From NCBI GenBank assembly GCA_027622555.1, contig JAQBYJ010000022.1, forward strand, positions 1 through 62,502: a stretch of 62,502 nucleotides of DNA, read 5' to 3'. Within the stretch, counting starts at the first letter, position 1, and every line of letters starts with the position of its first letter. Both the position numbers and the translations under genes were made by a program. This document shows, one piece after another, positions 36,843 through 47,596 of the stretch. The notes below the pieces were generated by a model. That model searched no databases and had not been told where the DNA came from. It saw only the letters and a program-made list of their open reading frames with translations. Origin of the DNA: Verrucomicrobiota bacterium. Its GTDB lineage: Bacteria; Verrucomicrobiota; Verrucomicrobiia; Opitutales; UBA2995.

Positions 36843-39608
36843 ATGAAAAATCTCACGTTTGCAACTCAGTGGAATGCGAAGCTTATAGACCAATACTACG
36901 AAGACTGGGTCGAAGACCCCGCGTCCGTAGATTCTCACTGGCAAGCCTTCTTTGAAGGTTTTCAATTAGGCGAGTCGCGGGAAGCGAAACACATTAAGGA
37001 AGATGGCAGTCCCGGTTGGTTGGAGAAAGCAGCCAAACAAACCAGAGTAGATAGCCTTATCTATGCTTATCGTTCATTGGGTCACACCATAGCCAAAATT
37101 GATCCTCTGGGCCTACACAACCTGGTTCAACCCCGTTTGGAACTGGAGAATTTTAACTTATCCGAAGACGACCTCGAAGATACTTTCCAAACGGGACACC
37201 TCATTCATGAGCAATCGATGAAGTTGAAGAACATCATCGACCTATTAAAATGCATTTATTGTGGTTCGATTGGTGTCGAGTATGTGCATATTCAGGAAAC
37301 CGAAGTTCGCCGGTGGATTCAGAATCGAATCGAGCCATCTCTAAACACTCCGCATTTTTCAGCAGAGAAAAAAAATCGTATTCTTACGAAAGTATTGGAA
37401 GCTGAGAGCTTTGAACGCTTTCTCCACACCAGGTACCTGGGGCAAAAACGCTTTTCGCTGGAAGGAGCTGAAACATTGATAGCGGCATTGGATGGGATCG
37501 TCCAACATTCACCCGTTGTCGGCGTCGAAGAAATAGTGATCGGCATGGCCCACCGAGGTCGCCTCAATGTATTAACGAATATTCTTCGCAAGTCGTACGA
37601 GTTTATTTTTGAGGAATTTTCCGAAAACTATATCGCCAATACCATTTTTGGAGATGGTGATGTAAAGTACCACCTCGGATTTCATTCCATGGTAACGACC
37701 CAAGCGGGTCCCCAGATTGAAATGCAAATCGCTGCAAACCCAAGTCACTTGGAAGCAGTTAATCCAGTTGTTCAAGGGAAGACGAGAGCAAGGCAACGGA
37801 TCAGAGGAGATCTGGAACGCAAGAAGGTCTTACCCATTCTTATACACGGGGATGCGGCCTTCGCCGGCCAGGGGATCGTTGCAGAAACTCTAAACTTTTC
37901 GCAAGTCCAGGGTTATCGTACGGGAGGAACGATTCATATCATCGTTAATAATCAAATTGGGTTCACCACCCTGCCCCACGATTCTCGATCAAGCGCTTAT
38001 GCAACAGACGTGGCCAAGATGATTGAAGCTCCGATTTTCCACGTGAATGGAGACGACCCTTCATCCGTCGTTATGGTTGTGGAACTAGCACTGGAATTTC
38101 GCCAAATTTTCCAACGAGACGTTGTGGTTGACATGTATTGTTACCGGAAACACGGCCATAATGAAACGGATGAACCAGCATTTACTCAACCAACGCTCTA
38201 CAAAGAGATTAGCACCCACAAAAGCATTTCCCAGATAATGATCGAACAATTGGTCGCTGAAAAAACCTTATCAGAAAAAGAGGCGGCCCAGATTGAATCC
38301 AAGTTTCAGGAAACCTTGGAATCCGCGTTCAAATCTGTGAAACGCAATCGGGAAATCTCGGAAGAGAATCCGGAGAGTGCCGCTGAGTTTGAAGCTCTGA
38401 AGAATGAAAGAAAACGATTGAAGGAAACAGGAACCTATTACTCTTTCAACCCGGTTCCAACTTCAGTAAAAAAAGACCTCCTTCAAAAAGTAGTACACGG
38501 ATTAACAACTGTTCCGGAGAGTTTTAATGTGAATCCCAAGATTAAACGTCTCATTGAAGGTCGCCGAAAAGCTTGGGATGAAAAGCTGAATATTGATTGG
38601 GCCTATGCTGAATCACTCGCTTTCGGTACGCTTCTGGTGGAAAATACTCCGGTACGCTTAAGTGGTCAGGATTCAAGAAGAGGAACCTTTAGCCAACGTC
38701 ATTCTGTTTTCTACGATGTGCGAGATCGCGAACGCTTTATACCTCTCAAAAACCTGGATAAAGACCAAGCGCAATTCTGCGTTTACAATTCAACTCTTTC
38801 TGAAGCCGCTATTCTTGGTTTCGACTACGGGTACTCACAGGATTTCCCTCAAATGCTATGTCTGTGGGAAGCGCAATTCGGAGATTTTGTTAACGGCGCT
38901 CAAGTAATTATCGACCAATTCATCACTGCCAGCGAATCAAAGTGGCAAAGGGTATCCGGTATTGTGATGCTACTACCGCATGGCTACGAAGGCCAAGGTC
39001 CTGAACACTCGTCAGCGAGACTTGAACGCTTTTTGCAAGCTTGTGCTGAGAATAATATCCAGGTGTGCAACCTTTCAACACCTGCCCAATATTTCCATGT
39101 TCTCCGGAGACAAATGCGTCGGGAATTTCAAAAGCCATTAGTTATTATGGCCCCAAAAAGTATGCTTCGGAACAAGGATGCGGTATCCACATTTTCAGAA
39201 TTGGAAGAGGCCGTCTTCGAGGAGATTCTCGACGACGCAGCCGCCCCAAAATCGCCAAAGAGAATCATACTGTGTTCAGGTAAAATTTATTGGGATCTCT
39301 ATAATTACCGGATTGATCATAATATCGAAGACACAGCGATAATTCGAATCGAACAACTGTATCCACTTCACAAAGACCGGTTGATTGAATTGGCGAAGAA
39401 ATACCAGTCCGCTGAAACAATAGTCTGGTGCCAGGAAGAACCTCAGAACATGGGTGCCTACACTTTTATTGAACCCAGACTTGAACTTATATTTGAAAAG
39501 AAAATCTCTTATTCAGGACGAAGCAGTGGAGCGAGCACAGCGGTAGGTTCACTTGCATTACACAAATTTGAGCAAAGCGAACTCATCGAAAAGGCATTCA
39601 ATCTTTAA
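36843..39608 (+). CDS. sucA: 2-oxoglutarate dehydrogenase E1 component
   Basis: SucA is the thiamine-diphosphate enzyme that decarboxylates 2-oxoglutarate and passes the succinyl group to SucB. It has 921 residues, full length. Hallmarks are the N-terminal [27 protein letters not shown] segment, [20 protein letters not shown], the ThDP/Mg site [20 protein letters not shown] with [25 protein letters not shown], and the C-terminal [20 protein letters not shown] motif. The start matches other SucA proteins. It leads the sucA-sucB-lpdA operon, with 16 bases to sucB. Electron flow from lpdA-generated NADH joins the respiratory chain. Confidence 0.97.
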   Translation: MKNLTFATQWNAKLIDQYYEDWVEDPASVDSHWQAFFEGFQLGESREAKHIKEDGSPGWLEKAAKQTRVDSLIYAYRSLGHTIAKIDPLGLHNLVQPRLELENFNLSEDDLEDTFQTGHLIHEQSMKLKNIIDLLKCIYCGSIGVEYVHIQETEVRRWIQNRIEPSLNTPHFSAEKKNRILTKVLEAESFERFLHTRYLGQKRFSLEGAETLIAALDGIVQHSPVVGVEEIVIGMAHRGRLNVLTNILRKSYEFIFEEFSENYIANTIFGDGDVKYHLGFHSMVTTQAGPQIEMQIAANPSHLEAVNPVVQGKTRARQRIRGDLERKKVLPILIHGDAAFAGQGIVAETLNFSQVQGYRTGGTIHIIVNNQIGFTTLPHDSRSSAYATDVAKMIEAPIFHVNGDDPSSVVMVVELALEFRQIFQRDVVVDMYCYRKHGHNETDEPAFTQPTLYKEISTHKSISQIMIEQLVAEKTLSEKEAAQIESKFQETLESAFKSVKRNREISEENPESAAEFEALKNERKRLKETGTYYSFNPVPTSVKKDLLQKVVHGLTTVPESFNVNPKIKRLIEGRRKAWDEKLNIDWAYAESLAFGTLLVENTPVRLSGQDSRRGTFSQRHSVFYDVRDRERFIPLKNLDKDQAQFCVYNSTLSEAAILGFDYGYSQDFPQMLCLWEAQFGDFVNGAQVIIDQFITASESKWQRVSGIVMLLPHGYEGQGPEHSSARLERFLQACAENNIQVCNLSTPAQYFHVLRRQMRREFQKPLVIMAPKSMLRNKDAVSTFSELEEAVFEEILDDAAAPKSPKRIILCSGKIYWDLYNYRIDHNIEDTAIIRIEQLYPLHKDRLIELAKKYQSAETIVWCQEEPQNMGAYTFIEPRLELIFEKKISYSGRSSGASTAVGSLALHKFEQSELIEKAFNL

Positions 39609-39624
39609 GGATCGGAAATTTATT

Positions 39625-40836
39625 ATGGCAATTGAAGTTAAAGTCCCTCCTGTAGGAGAATCTATCAGCAGCGGAATATTGGCTGTCTGGCACGTTAAAG
39701 ATGGCGACCAGGTTAAACGCGACCAAGTAATTTTTGAACTGGAAACAGACAAGATTACCTCTGAAGGATTGGCTGAAGTTGCGGGAAAAATTACGCTGAA
39801 AGTAGCCGAAGGCGACGACGTCAATATTGGTCAGGTGGTTGCGACTATTGAGGAATCAGCTGTAACAACGGAAGAAAAAGTCGACGAGGTTGAAGAATCC
39901 AAAACAGAAGATTCTACCACCGAGGAAGATTCATCTGAATCCATCGCTGAAAGTGAAATTAAACCAGTGTCACCAGCGGTCCGCCGGATCGCGACCGAAA
40001 CGGGAACCGATCCGCAGGATGTCGAAGGAACAGGTAAAGCAGGTCGAGTAACCAAAGGAGACATGTTAAAGGCAATTGAACCTAAGCCTGCTACTGAGTC
40101 GCCAAGCCAATCAACTACACCATCTGCCAACAGCGGTGAACGAACAACCCGCAAAAAGATGTCTGGCATACGTAGAAAGATTGCAGACCGGTTAGTTCAG
40201 GCACAGCAGGCGTCTGCAATACTTACCACTTTTAACGAAGTTGATATGAGCGCGGTTATGAATCTGCGCAAACAACATCAGGAAAAGTTTGTGGCGAAGT
40301 ATGGTCATAAACTGGGCTTCATGTCTTTTTTCGTGAAGGCAGTCGTGAAGGCACTGAAAGAAGTACCAGGAATCAATGCACAAATCGACGATCAGGAAAT
40401 CGTAACCAATCATTATTACGATATCGGAATCGCAGTGGGGACTGATAAAGGGCTCGTCGTTCCTGTGGTAAGGGATTGCGATCAAAAGTCCTATGCAGAA
40501 ATTGAGGGCGATATCCTCGGCTACGCCGGTAAAGCACGAAGCGGAAAATTATCCATCGATGATCTCCAAGGTGGTGTATTCACAATCACCAACGGAGGTA
40601 TTTATGGTTCGATGTTATCAACGCCAATTCTTAATTCACCGCAAAGCGGCATCCTCGGGATGCACACCATCCAAGATCGACCCATGGCGGTCAATGGCGA
40701 GGTCGTTATTCGACCAATGATGTATCTGGCGCTTTCTTATGACCACCGAATCGTAGACGGCAAAGAGGCGGTAACATTCCTCGTGAAGGTGAAAGAAGCC
40801 ATCGAAGACCCAACCCGTTTATTGTTCGAAGTTTAA
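39625..40836 (+). CDS. sucB: Dihydrolipoyllysine-residue succinyltransferase (E2)
   Basis: The E2 core transfers succinyl from SucA to CoA via a lipoyl arm. The 403 residues show a lipoyl domain with Lys43 in [11 protein letters not shown], a flexible acidic linker ([20 protein letters not shown]), a peripheral-subunit-binding domain ([20 protein letters not shown]), a Pro/Ser/Thr linker, and the catalytic domain with [15 protein letters not shown]. The ATG at 39625 is chosen because [13 protein letters not shown] is the proper lipoyl start; the frame is open from 39553 inside sucA. lpdA begins 2 bases after the stop, as expected for co-translation. Confidence 0.97.
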   Translation: MAIEVKVPPVGESISSGILAVWHVKDGDQVKRDQVIFELETDKITSEGLAEVAGKITLKVAEGDDVNIGQVVATIEESAVTTEEKVDEVEESKTEDSTTEEDSSESIAESEIKPVSPAVRRIATETGTDPQDVEGTGKAGRVTKGDMLKAIEPKPATESPSQSTTPSANSGERTTRKKMSGIRRKIADRLVQAQQASAILTTFNEVDMSAVMNLRKQHQEKFVAKYGHKLGFMSFFVKAVVKALKEVPGINAQIDDQEIVTNHYYDIGIAVGTDKGLVVPVVRDCDQKSYAEIEGDILGYAGKARSGKLSIDDLQGGVFTITNGGIYGSMLSTPILNSPQSGILGMHTIQDRPMAVNGEVVIRPMMYLALSYDHRIVDGKEAVTFLVKVKEAIEDPTRLLFEV

Positions 40837-40838
40837 TT

Positions 40839-42239
40839 ATGAGCGATCACACATTTGATGTTGTTGTTATTGGCTCCGGACCTGGAGGTTATGTAGCTGC
40901 GATAAGAGCTTCACAACTTGGGCTAAAGACTGCCCTGGTTGAAAAAGGACATCTCGGCGGCACATGCTTGAATGTTGGCTGTATTCCAAGTAAGGCACTG
41001 CTTCACTCCACGGAAATGCTTCACTTTGCCGAAAAGAAAGCAGCCACTCACGGAATCAAACTCGAAGGTATTTCTTTTGATTTGGAAGCAATGATGAACC
41101 GCAAGTCGGCGGTCGTGAAAACGCTCCGCGGTGGAGTTCAAGCCCTGGTAACCAAGAAAGGCGGAACCATTTTTCATGGGCTAGGTGTTATTCAATCTCC
41201 GAATTCCGTCTTGGTGAAGCAAGAGGAAGGGGAGATTAAGCTCACCACAACACATATCGTAATTGCCACCGGATCCTCGCCGATAGAATTATCATTTCTC
41301 CCTTACGATGGGGAGAAAGTGGTATCAAGCGACCAGGCGATCGCCTTTGATTCGGTTCCCGAACAACTCGCCGTTATTGGAGCCAGTGCAATAGGACTGG
41401 AACTCGGATCGGTATGGGCTCGCCTGGGCTCGAAAGTTACCATCATTGAATTCCTACCGAAAATCGCGCCCACCTATGATGATGATATCTGTAAGATGGC
41501 AGAGCGTGTATTCAAACGCCAAGGACTCATCTTTCATACAAGCACCAAGGTAACCGGTGCGGACACAAGCGGTGAAAAGCTGTTGTTAACAGCCGAAAAA
41601 AACGGAAACACTATCACAATTGAAGCGGATAAAGTTTTGGTCGCCGTTGGCCGGAAATCAAATACAGCAAACACGGGATTGGAAAACGTCGGCATTAATC
41701 TGGATGAAAAAGGCCGCATTCCGATCGATAAATATTTTAGAACGAAAACTGCAGGAATTTACGCTATAGGCGACGTAGTAGCTGGTCCTATGCTGGCGCA
41801 CAAAGCTGAAGAAGAAGGTGTGGCGGTAGCTGAAATTATCGCAGGTAAAGCTGGCCATGTGAATTACGACGTGATTCCCGGCGTTATTTACACAGATCCC
41901 GAAATCGCGTCGGTGGGCATTTCGGAACAAGAGGCTAAAGAACAGAACATTGCTGTAAAAACCGGGACGTTTAATTTATCCGCAAACGGAAGAGCAATCG
42001 CGTCCGATGTGACCGAAGGAATGGTAAAAGTAATCGCCGATGCCAAAACGGATAAACTCCTCGGCGTTCAAATTTTTGGGCACAATGCCTCTGAATTAAT
42101 AGGAGCAGCCGTAACGCATATGGAATATAGTGGAAGCGCAGAAGATCTGGCCCGAACCATTCACGCTCACCCTACGCTTTCGGAATCATTAAAAGAAGCG
42201 GCTTTGGCCGCAGATGGTCGTGGAATCCACAGTATTTAA
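40839..42239 (+). CDS. lpdA: Dihydrolipoyl dehydrogenase (E3)
   Basis: Lpd reoxidises the lipoyl arm of SucB with FAD and NAD+. The 466 residues contain the FAD motif [20 protein letters not shown], the redox disulfide [13 protein letters not shown] (Cys43 and Cys48), the NAD domain [20 protein letters not shown], and the C-terminal [15 protein letters not shown] with the catalytic His-Glu pair. It follows sucB by 2 bases and ends the operon. The same enzyme can serve pyruvate dehydrogenase and glycine cleavage; those components are not seen here. Confidence 0.97.
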   Translation: MSDHTFDVVVIGSGPGGYVAAIRASQLGLKTALVEKGHLGGTCLNVGCIPSKALLHSTEMLHFAEKKAATHGIKLEGISFDLEAMMNRKSAVVKTLRGGVQALVTKKGGTIFHGLGVIQSPNSVLVKQEEGEIKLTTTHIVIATGSSPIELSFLPYDGEKVVSSDQAIAFDSVPEQLAVIGASAIGLELGSVWARLGSKVTIIEFLPKIAPTYDDDICKMAERVFKRQGLIFHTSTKVTGADTSGEKLLLTAEKNGNTITIEADKVLVAVGRKSNTANTGLENVGINLDEKGRIPIDKYFRTKTAGIYAIGDVVAGPMLAHKAEEEGVAVAEIIAGKAGHVNYDVIPGVIYTDPEIASVGISEQEAKEQNIAVKTGTFNLSANGRAIASDVTEGMVKVIADAKTDKLLGVQIFGHNASELIGAAVTHMEYSGSAEDLARTIHAHPTLSESLKEAALAADGRGIHSI

Positions 42240-42251
42240 ATGTGGAAAAAC

Positions 42252-42290
42252 CCAGGATTAGCATAGATTGAAATGCCGGTTTGATCCTGG
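42252..42290. terminator. Nested hairpin between convergent lpdA and fabF
   Basis: Outer arms CCAGGAT (42252-42258) and ATCCTGG (42284-42290) enclose an inner GCAT/ATGC pair. It lies between two converging genes, where bidirectional termination is expected, but no T run follows. Confidence 0.45.
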
Positions 42291-42318
42291 TGATTTCAAG
42301 TGGTGAAACGCCTAGAAA

Positions 42319-43578
42319 CTAATCTTCGTATCTCTTAAATACGAGAGTGCCATTATGACCACCAAATCCAAGGTTGTTGCTGATCGCAACGCGGATATCG
42401 GCCTTAACTTTTACATTGGGTGTGTAATTCAAATCGCACTCAGGATCCTGGTCATCCAAATTGATCGTGGGAGGCACTTCTCCAGTGCGAATGGTATTGA
42501 TACAAGTAATCGCTTCAATTCCACCGGCCGCACCCAAAAGGTGACCCGTCATTGATTTGGTAGAGCTGATTATTACTTTTCTAGCATGCTCCTCGCCAAG
42601 GGAATTCTTGATCGATTTGGTTTCGATCAAGTCATTGTAAAGGGTGGAAGTTCCGTGAGCATTTACGTAATCGACATCCTCGGGCTGCATATCCGCATCT
42701 TTTAGGGCAAATCTTATAGCATGCTCCAAGCCTTCACCTGACATTTCAGGCGCAGTGATATGATAGGCATCGCAGGTGGCACCATAACCAGAGATTTCAC
42801 ACAGAATATTAGCTCCGCGTTTTAGCGCATGGTCCAACGATTCCAGAACAATGACTCCGGCACCTTCACCCATCACGAAACCATCCCGGCCTTTGTTAAA
42901 TGGTTGGCTCGCTTTTTCTGGAAATTCATTCTGGGTACTCATCGCCTTCATCTGGCAGAAGCCAGCATAGGCTAATTGGGTTATCGTCGCTTCACTTCCC
43001 CCTGCGATCATTACGTCCGCATCGCCGTAGCGAATGTGCCTTAAAGCTTCACCGATCGAATTGGTGCCTGTGGTGCACGCGCTAACGATTCCGAAGTTTG
43101 GACCCTTGGCACCAAGTTCAATCGCGACCCGACCACAACCCATATTGGCAATCAACATCGGAATCATAAAAGGAGACACACGGCGCGGACCTTTTTCAAA
43201 AAGGACTTTCGATTGGTTTTCAATCGTGTTCATTCCACCGATACCAGAACCAACAAATACTCCTACACGGTAAGGATCTTCCTTACTCATATCGATCCCC
43301 GAATCTTTAAAAGCTGCGAGAGCAGCGAAGACGGAGAATTGGGTATACCGATCGTTTCGGCGAGCCTCCTTAATATCCATGACCCTGGTTGGATCCCAGT
43401 CAGCTATCTCAGCGCCAATCTTACACGTATACTCCGTAGTATCAAAGGCTTTGACGGTGCTGATCCCACTAACTCCATTTAACAAGTTGTCGTGAAAGGC
43501 ATCAGGTGTATCGCCCAAAGAAGTGAGCAATCCCATACCGGTTACAACTACGCGATTGCTAGATCGGGAGTTAAGCAT
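42319..43578 (-). CDS. fabF: 3-oxoacyl-[acyl-carrier-protein] synthase II
   Basis: FabF elongates fatty acids by condensing malonyl-ACP with acyl-ACP. From ATG 43578 (MLNSRSSNRVVVTGMGLLTS) it has 419 residues; a TTG two codons upstream is less likely. Catalytic Cys168 is in SACTTGTNSIGE, and the His residues are in NAHGTSTLYND and TKSMTGHLLGAAG. The GFVMGEGAGVIVLES signature is also present. It follows acpP by 40 bases in a fabG-acpP-fabF operon. Confidence 0.96.
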   Translation of the reverse strand: MLNSRSSNRVVVTGMGLLTSLGDTPDAFHDNLLNGVSGISTVKAFDTTEYTCKIGAEIADWDPTRVMDIKEARRNDRYTQFSVFAALAAFKDSGIDMSKEDPYRVGVFVGSGIGGMNTIENQSKVLFEKGPRRVSPFMIPMLIANMGCGRVAIELGAKGPNFGIVSACTTGTNSIGEALRHIRYGDADVMIAGGSEATITQLAYAGFCQMKAMSTQNEFPEKASQPFNKGRDGFVMGEGAGVIVLESLDHALKRGANILCEISGYGATCDAYHITAPEMSGEGLEHAIRFALKDADMQPEDVDYVNAHGTSTLYNDLIETKSIKNSLGEEHARKVIISSTKSMTGHLLGAAGGIEAITCINTIRTGEVPPTINLDDQDPECDLNYTPNVKVKADIRVAISNNLGFGGHNGTLVFKRYED

Positions 43579-43617
43579 AAGCAACTGGGACCATACCTAG
43601 ACGGCCCAAACATAAAA

Positions 43618-43872
43618 TTATTGAGACTTTTCTTTGATGTAAGCGATAACGTTTCCAACCGTCTGGAGCTTTTCAGCATCAGATTCAGGAATTTCGCCAT
43701 CAATCTCTTCTTTGAACTCTTCTTCGAATGCCATGATTAGCTCGACAGTATCGAGTGAATCAGCTCCTAGATCGTCCAAAAACGAGGCTTCAGGAGTAAC
43801 CTGCTCTTCATTTACGTTGAGCTGGTTAACGATAATTTCAATTACGCGTTCTTCTGTTGTTTTATCTGCCAT
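43618..43872 (-). CDS. acpP: Acyl carrier protein
   Basis: The 84-residue acidic protein carries growing acyl chains on a 4'-phosphopantetheine attached to Ser39 in [11 protein letters not shown]. The rest is a four-helix ACP ([30 protein letters not shown]). It sits 35 bases after fabG and 40 before fabF in the canonical fatty acid synthesis order, and no Shine-Dalgarno site is visible before its ATG. Confidence 0.97.
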   Translation of the reverse strand: MADKTTEERVIEIIVNQLNVNEEQVTPEASFLDDLGADSLDTVELIMAFEEEFKEEIDGEIPESDAEKLQTVGNVIAYIKEKSQ

Positions 43873-43906
43873 GGTAGGAAGTAGATGTTTTAGAATAGAT
43901 CAGAGT

Positions 43907-44656
43907 TTATATCGTCATACCGCCGTCAACAGTAAAAACCTGACCAGTTATATAATTCGCTTCTTCAGAAGCTAGAAAAGTAACCATATTGGCAATATCT
44001 TTTGGATCACCAAATTTTTTAAGAGGAATATTTGCCAGCACTTGTTGAGCAATATCGCCTTCTTGAAAGGAGGAGGTCATATCGGTGGAAATAAAGCCGG
44101 GAGCGACAACATTACTAGTAATAGAGCGGGATGCCAATTCTTTGGCCAAGGACTTCGCCATGGCGATCATGCCAGCTTTGGCGCTGGAATAATTGATTTG
44201 CCCGGCGTTTCCGACGATTCCACTCACCGAGCTCACATTAATAATACGACCCCAGCGTTTTTTCGTCATGGGTCGAACCAGACCTTTGCACCAATAAAAG
44301 CTACTGCTTAAATTCGTGTCTATCACCGAATGCCAATCTTCTTCGGTCATTCGGATTAACAGGCCATCTTTTGTGATCCCAGCGTTGTTTACCAAAATAT
44401 CCACGCAGCCAAATTCTTCAATAAGTTGCTTACAGGCTGCTGCTACCGCACCAGCATCACTGACATCTACAGCCAAAGAGCTCGCTTTTCCACCTTGAGC
44501 CCGGATGCCTTCAGCGGCTGCACCGCAGCTGGCTGGATTTAAACTTACACAGACTACATGAACACCTTCCGCGGCCAAGCTTTCAGCAATGGAGCGACCG
44601 ATTCCTCTGCCAGCTCCGGTGACAACCGCAACACGTTCATTAAAAGTCAGGTTCAT
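43907..44656 (-). CDS. fabG: 3-oxoacyl-[acyl-carrier-protein] reductase
   Basis: FabG reduces 3-oxoacyl-ACP with NADPH. From the Met at 44656 (MNLTFNERVAVVTGAGRGIG) it has 249 residues; the open frame extends 21 codons upstream, which does not look like a reductase N-terminus. The Rossmann motif TGAGRGIG, the NNAG motif, and the active-site triad with YSSAKAGM (Tyr and Lys) and SSVSG (Ser) are intact. The C-terminal GQVFTVDGGMTI signature is present. It leads fabG-acpP-fabF. Confidence 0.96.
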   Translation of the reverse strand: MNLTFNERVAVVTGAGRGIGRSIAESLAAEGVHVVCVSLNPASCGAAAEGIRAQGGKASSLAVDVSDAGAVAAACKQLIEEFGCVDILVNNAGITKDGLLIRMTEEDWHSVIDTNLSSSFYWCKGLVRPMTKKRWGRIINVSSVSGIVGNAGQINYSSAKAGMIAMAKSLAKELASRSITSNVVAPGFISTDMTSSFQEGDIAQQVLANIPLKKFGDPKDIANMVTFLASEEANYITGQVFTVDGGMTI

Positions 44657-44743
44657 AAAGCGGGAAGTGGGACACAATTTATTGGGCCGATCAAGTGAAA
44701 ATATCGGAAGAGTGCCCAAGCTTTCCAGTCATTTAAAACGAGT

Positions 44744-45904
44744 TTAATAGACGTCTCTAAGGTAACGTTTTTCTTTTTTCATCTGCTTAAAATAGACGAC
44801 CGCCTCTTCTTCGGATAAGCCACCATGTTCTTGTGCGATGGTGTGAAGTGCCGCATCCACATCCTTAGCCATATGCTTGGCATCTCCGCACACAAAAAAG
44901 AAAGCACCTCCTCTTATCCACTCCCACAAGGTTGCTCCAGATTCGAACATCTTATCCTGGACATAGATTTTTTCTTCCTGATCCCGGGACCAGGCCAAAT
45001 CAAGTTTCTCAAGATGTCCCGCCGCTTTCATGGCTTCGAATTCTTCTTCATATAGGTAGTCAGTTGCCCGATGCTGATCACCGAAGAACAACCAATTCTT
45101 ACCCGGAGCATTCTTGGCAATCCGTTCCTGCAAAAATGCACGGAATGGTGCAATACCCGTTCCTGGCCCCACCATAATCATTGGAGCGGAATCATCGTCG
45201 GGTAAGCCGAAATGAGATTTGGCTACAAACACCGGCATGGACGAGACTTCCAATTCTACGCGGTCCGAAAGATAGGTACTACAAACACCAACGCGTTTCC
45301 GATTGTTCGTCTCGTAGCGGATAATGGAGACGGTGAGATGAATTTCGTTTGGGTATAAGAGCGGGGATGATGCGATCGAATACAGACGCGGCATCAACTT
45401 CCTCAAACTATCTACAAATTCTTGAGCAGAGAAATTTGCCGAAGGAAACTCTTCAAGAATATCGAGGAATTCGCGATTTGCGAGATACTCCTCGGTCGAC
45501 TCCTTATTGGCATCGTCCAAGAGTTCAGCAAGGATGGATGCTTCCGCCTCATTTTCAACTTTACCAGCGAAGGTCATTAACGTTTTGCGAGTCGGAGCTG
45601 CCAGGGAAAGCTTTCTGGATAGGGCCTCGCGAAAGCTAATAGTCTTCTCTTTCTTCGGCAGGGTAACGAGTTCATCGCCGTTTACCCCCAGTGCCTTTAT
45701 GACTGCCTCAACAGTTTCAGACTGGTTTGAGGGATAAACTCCCAGGGAATCACCGCAGGAATAAACAAGATTGCTACCCGTAAGATCCACCACAAAGTGG
45801 CGGGTATCTTTTGAACTCCCCTCTCTATATAGAGGGGAGTTTTCGGTTAGCTTTGCCAGAAATGGATTGTTTTTATCGTATTGTGGTTCTACTTCAGCAT
45901 CCAT
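44744..45904 (-). CDS. Diflavin reductase-like flavoprotein lacking the FMN domain (CysJ C-terminal type)
   Basis: The 386 residues match the FAD/NADPH module of sulfite reductase alpha and cytochrome P450 reductases. FAD-binding RLYSIASSP is near residue 173, GVCSTYLSDR near 217, the NADPH site VGPGTGIAPFRAFLQER near 258, and the terminal FVCGDAKHMAKDVDAALH plus RYLRDVY end are as in CysJ. A full CysJ is about 600 residues; here the flavodoxin half is absent, and no flavodoxin gene or cysI is adjacent. It may use a separate flavodoxin or ferredoxin. The name sulfite reductase alpha is by homology only; its partner is unknown. Confidence 0.88.
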   Translation of the reverse strand: MDAEVEPQYDKNNPFLAKLTENSPLYREGSSKDTRHFVVDLTGSNLVYSCGDSLGVYPSNQSETVEAVIKALGVNGDELVTLPKKEKTISFREALSRKLSLAAPTRKTLMTFAGKVENEAEASILAELLDDANKESTEEYLANREFLDILEEFPSANFSAQEFVDSLRKLMPRLYSIASSPLLYPNEIHLTVSIIRYETNNRKRVGVCSTYLSDRVELEVSSMPVFVAKSHFGLPDDDSAPMIMVGPGTGIAPFRAFLQERIAKNAPGKNWLFFGDQHRATDYLYEEEFEAMKAAGHLEKLDLAWSRDQEEKIYVQDKMFESGATLWEWIRGGAFFFVCGDAKHMAKDVDAALHTIAQEHGGLSEEEAVVYFKQMKKEKRYLRDVY

Positions 45905-45991
45905 AAAAAAAGCGGATTAAAAACAATCACAAAATCCTGTCCATCAATAATAATAGTCAATTTAAGTTTTTAATATTCCTTTCGATATCCC

Positions 45992-46717
45992 ATGAGTTCA
46001 GCTTCACCTGAAAGATTACAAAAATTTCTCGCCCAGGCCGGCGTTGGCTCCCGCAGAAAGTCCGAAGCCATGATAGAAGCAGGTCGGATTGTGGTTAACG
46101 GCCAGATTGCAAAATTGGGGATGAAAGTTATTTCCGGCAAGGACCATGTATTTCTCGACGGTCGTCGCGTTCAAAAGGTCGAGACACCCAAAATCGTACT
46201 CATGGTAAATAAACCGATCGGCTATACCTGTACCAGCTCCGATCGTTTTGCAAAGAAGACTGTTTTCGAACTCCTGCCCAAAAACTTTCAACTGGATCCA
46301 TCCCTGCATTGCGCAGGTCGGCTCGACCGCGACAGCCAGGGCTTGCTCGTAATCACAAATGATGGGGATCTCACGTTTGCCTTAACTCACCCTTCGAATA
46401 AGGTGTTAAAGTATTATCGGGTTTATCTTGATAAAGAATTCCCTTTTGAACTGATCAGCAAATTAACGACCGGGATTCAAGATGGAGACGAGCATCTAAA
46501 AGCAGAAGCGATTAGACCCAATCCCCGGAAACCCAGAGAAATAGAGGTTACTCTGAATCATGGTAAAAAACGAGAAATTCGGCGTCTGCTAAAATTGGTC
46601 GGATTTGAAGTGAAAGAGCTGGAAAGAACAAAAATTGGCCATTTCGGGATCAAAGGATTAAGAAAAGGGTCGGTAAAAAGACTCACCGATGCAGAAAAGA
46701 GGTTGTTGTTGGCCTAA
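45992..46717 (+). CDS. RsuA/RluB-family pseudouridine synthase
   Basis: These enzymes convert uridine to pseudouridine in 16S or 23S rRNA. The 241 residues have an N-terminal S4 RNA-binding domain (RLQKFLAQAGVGSRRKSEAM, GRIVVNGQIAKLGMKV) and the catalytic domain with GRLDRDSQGLLVITNDGDLT, whose Asp in RLDRDS is catalytic, followed by HPSNKVLKYYRVYLDKEF. Target assignment between RsuA, RluB and RluE is not possible from sequence alone. It opens a plus-strand set that continues with folD, RDD and proC. Confidence 0.94.
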   Translation: MSSASPERLQKFLAQAGVGSRRKSEAMIEAGRIVVNGQIAKLGMKVISGKDHVFLDGRRVQKVETPKIVLMVNKPIGYTCTSSDRFAKKTVFELLPKNFQLDPSLHCAGRLDRDSQGLLVITNDGDLTFALTHPSNKVLKYYRVYLDKEFPFELISKLTTGIQDGDEHLKAEAIRPNPRKPREIEVTLNHGKKREIRRLLKLVGFEVKELERTKIGHFGIKGLRKGSVKRLTDAEKRLLLA

Positions 46718-46753
46718 AGACACTTAAAGATAAATTTCCAAATAAAAAATATC

Positions 46754-47590
46754 ATGAACAGATCATTCATTCTGAAAACGTTCCTCCTTCCCATTTTTTT
46801 ATTCTCAAGCGTATTGGGAGTCGTAGGACAAGAAATGGTAGCGGTGTTTCTTAAACCGGACTCCAGCTCTTACCAGGTTACTACTTTGGCGGCGAACGAT
46901 TCCCGTTTAGCCGCTGCTGCTGAGATGCCTTACAGCACCGAGCAATCGAATGTGTGGAAATGGGTTGAGCTTAACCAAACCTTCGAAGGATTCGTTAGAA
47001 AAGGTTATGTGACAAAAGGACTTACCGTTCAGGTTGGAGCCCCGGTCTATTTTGTACCGGGTGACGAAGATGCTTTTCTGACCATTTTGGAGGACGGAGC
47101 TAGTGCCGAAGTTGTCCAAGCTGCTGGCGAGTGGATCAAAATCTCAGTCACAACTTCAGTCCCCGTTTACTTTGAAACGGATACACCCGCAACCGCCCCA
47201 GGACCAGCTTTTGCTGCCGAGCTACCTTCAGCTCGCAATGATACTGCTTATGAAGTCGAATCAGCCGTAGTCCAAGACGAAATCGCGGCTTACGAACCAT
47301 TGGATTTGTCATCTACCAAAACCTACCCCGGGGAACCCATAGATCGTATTCTGGAAGGAAAGCTGGTCGTGTATAAAGGCTTACCATACCCTTTTAATAA
47401 ACCCACATACCAGTGGCAAATATTGAACAGCCGTAAAAAGCGGATGGCATTTGTCGATCCACGGAACCTGATTCTCGATCGACCCTTCGAATCCTACCTG
47501 GGACAGAAACTCAGTCTTGCCGGTAGTATCTACCGAATAAACAAAGGCCGCGATTTGGTAATCGTCGCCAGCCAGCTCACAGTACAATAG
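46754..47590 (+). CDS. Secreted SH3-like hypothetical protein
   Basis: The 278 residues begin with a signal peptide (MNRSFILKTFLLPIFLFSSV...GVVGQ). Two segments resemble bacterial SH3-like folds: VWKWVELNQTFEGFVRKGYV and GEWIKISVTTSVPVYFETD, preceded by short beta strands. An Ala/Pro-rich linker (around ATAPGPAFAAELPSARN) precedes a C-terminal region with DPRNLILDRPFESYLGQKLS. No catalytic motif is seen. It sits between the pseudouridine synthase and folD, 7 bases before folD. Peptidoglycan or envelope binding is only a guess. Confidence 0.7.
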   Translation: MNRSFILKTFLLPIFLFSSVLGVVGQEMVAVFLKPDSSSYQVTTLAANDSRLAAAAEMPYSTEQSNVWKWVELNQTFEGFVRKGYVTKGLTVQVGAPVYFVPGDEDAFLTILEDGASAEVVQAAGEWIKISVTTSVPVYFETDTPATAPGPAFAAELPSARNDTAYEVESAVVQDEIAAYEPLDLSSTKTYPGEPIDRILEGKLVVYKGLPYPFNKPTYQWQILNSRKKRMAFVDPRNLILDRPFESYLGQKLSLAGSIYRINKGRDLVIVASQLTVQ

Positions 47591-47596
47591 ACCTCA

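Noticed and set aside
43907-44719. Longer fabG starting at 44719
   Set aside because: The extra 21 residues do not match the reductase N-terminus, whereas MNLTFNERVAVVTGAGRGIG from 44656 does.
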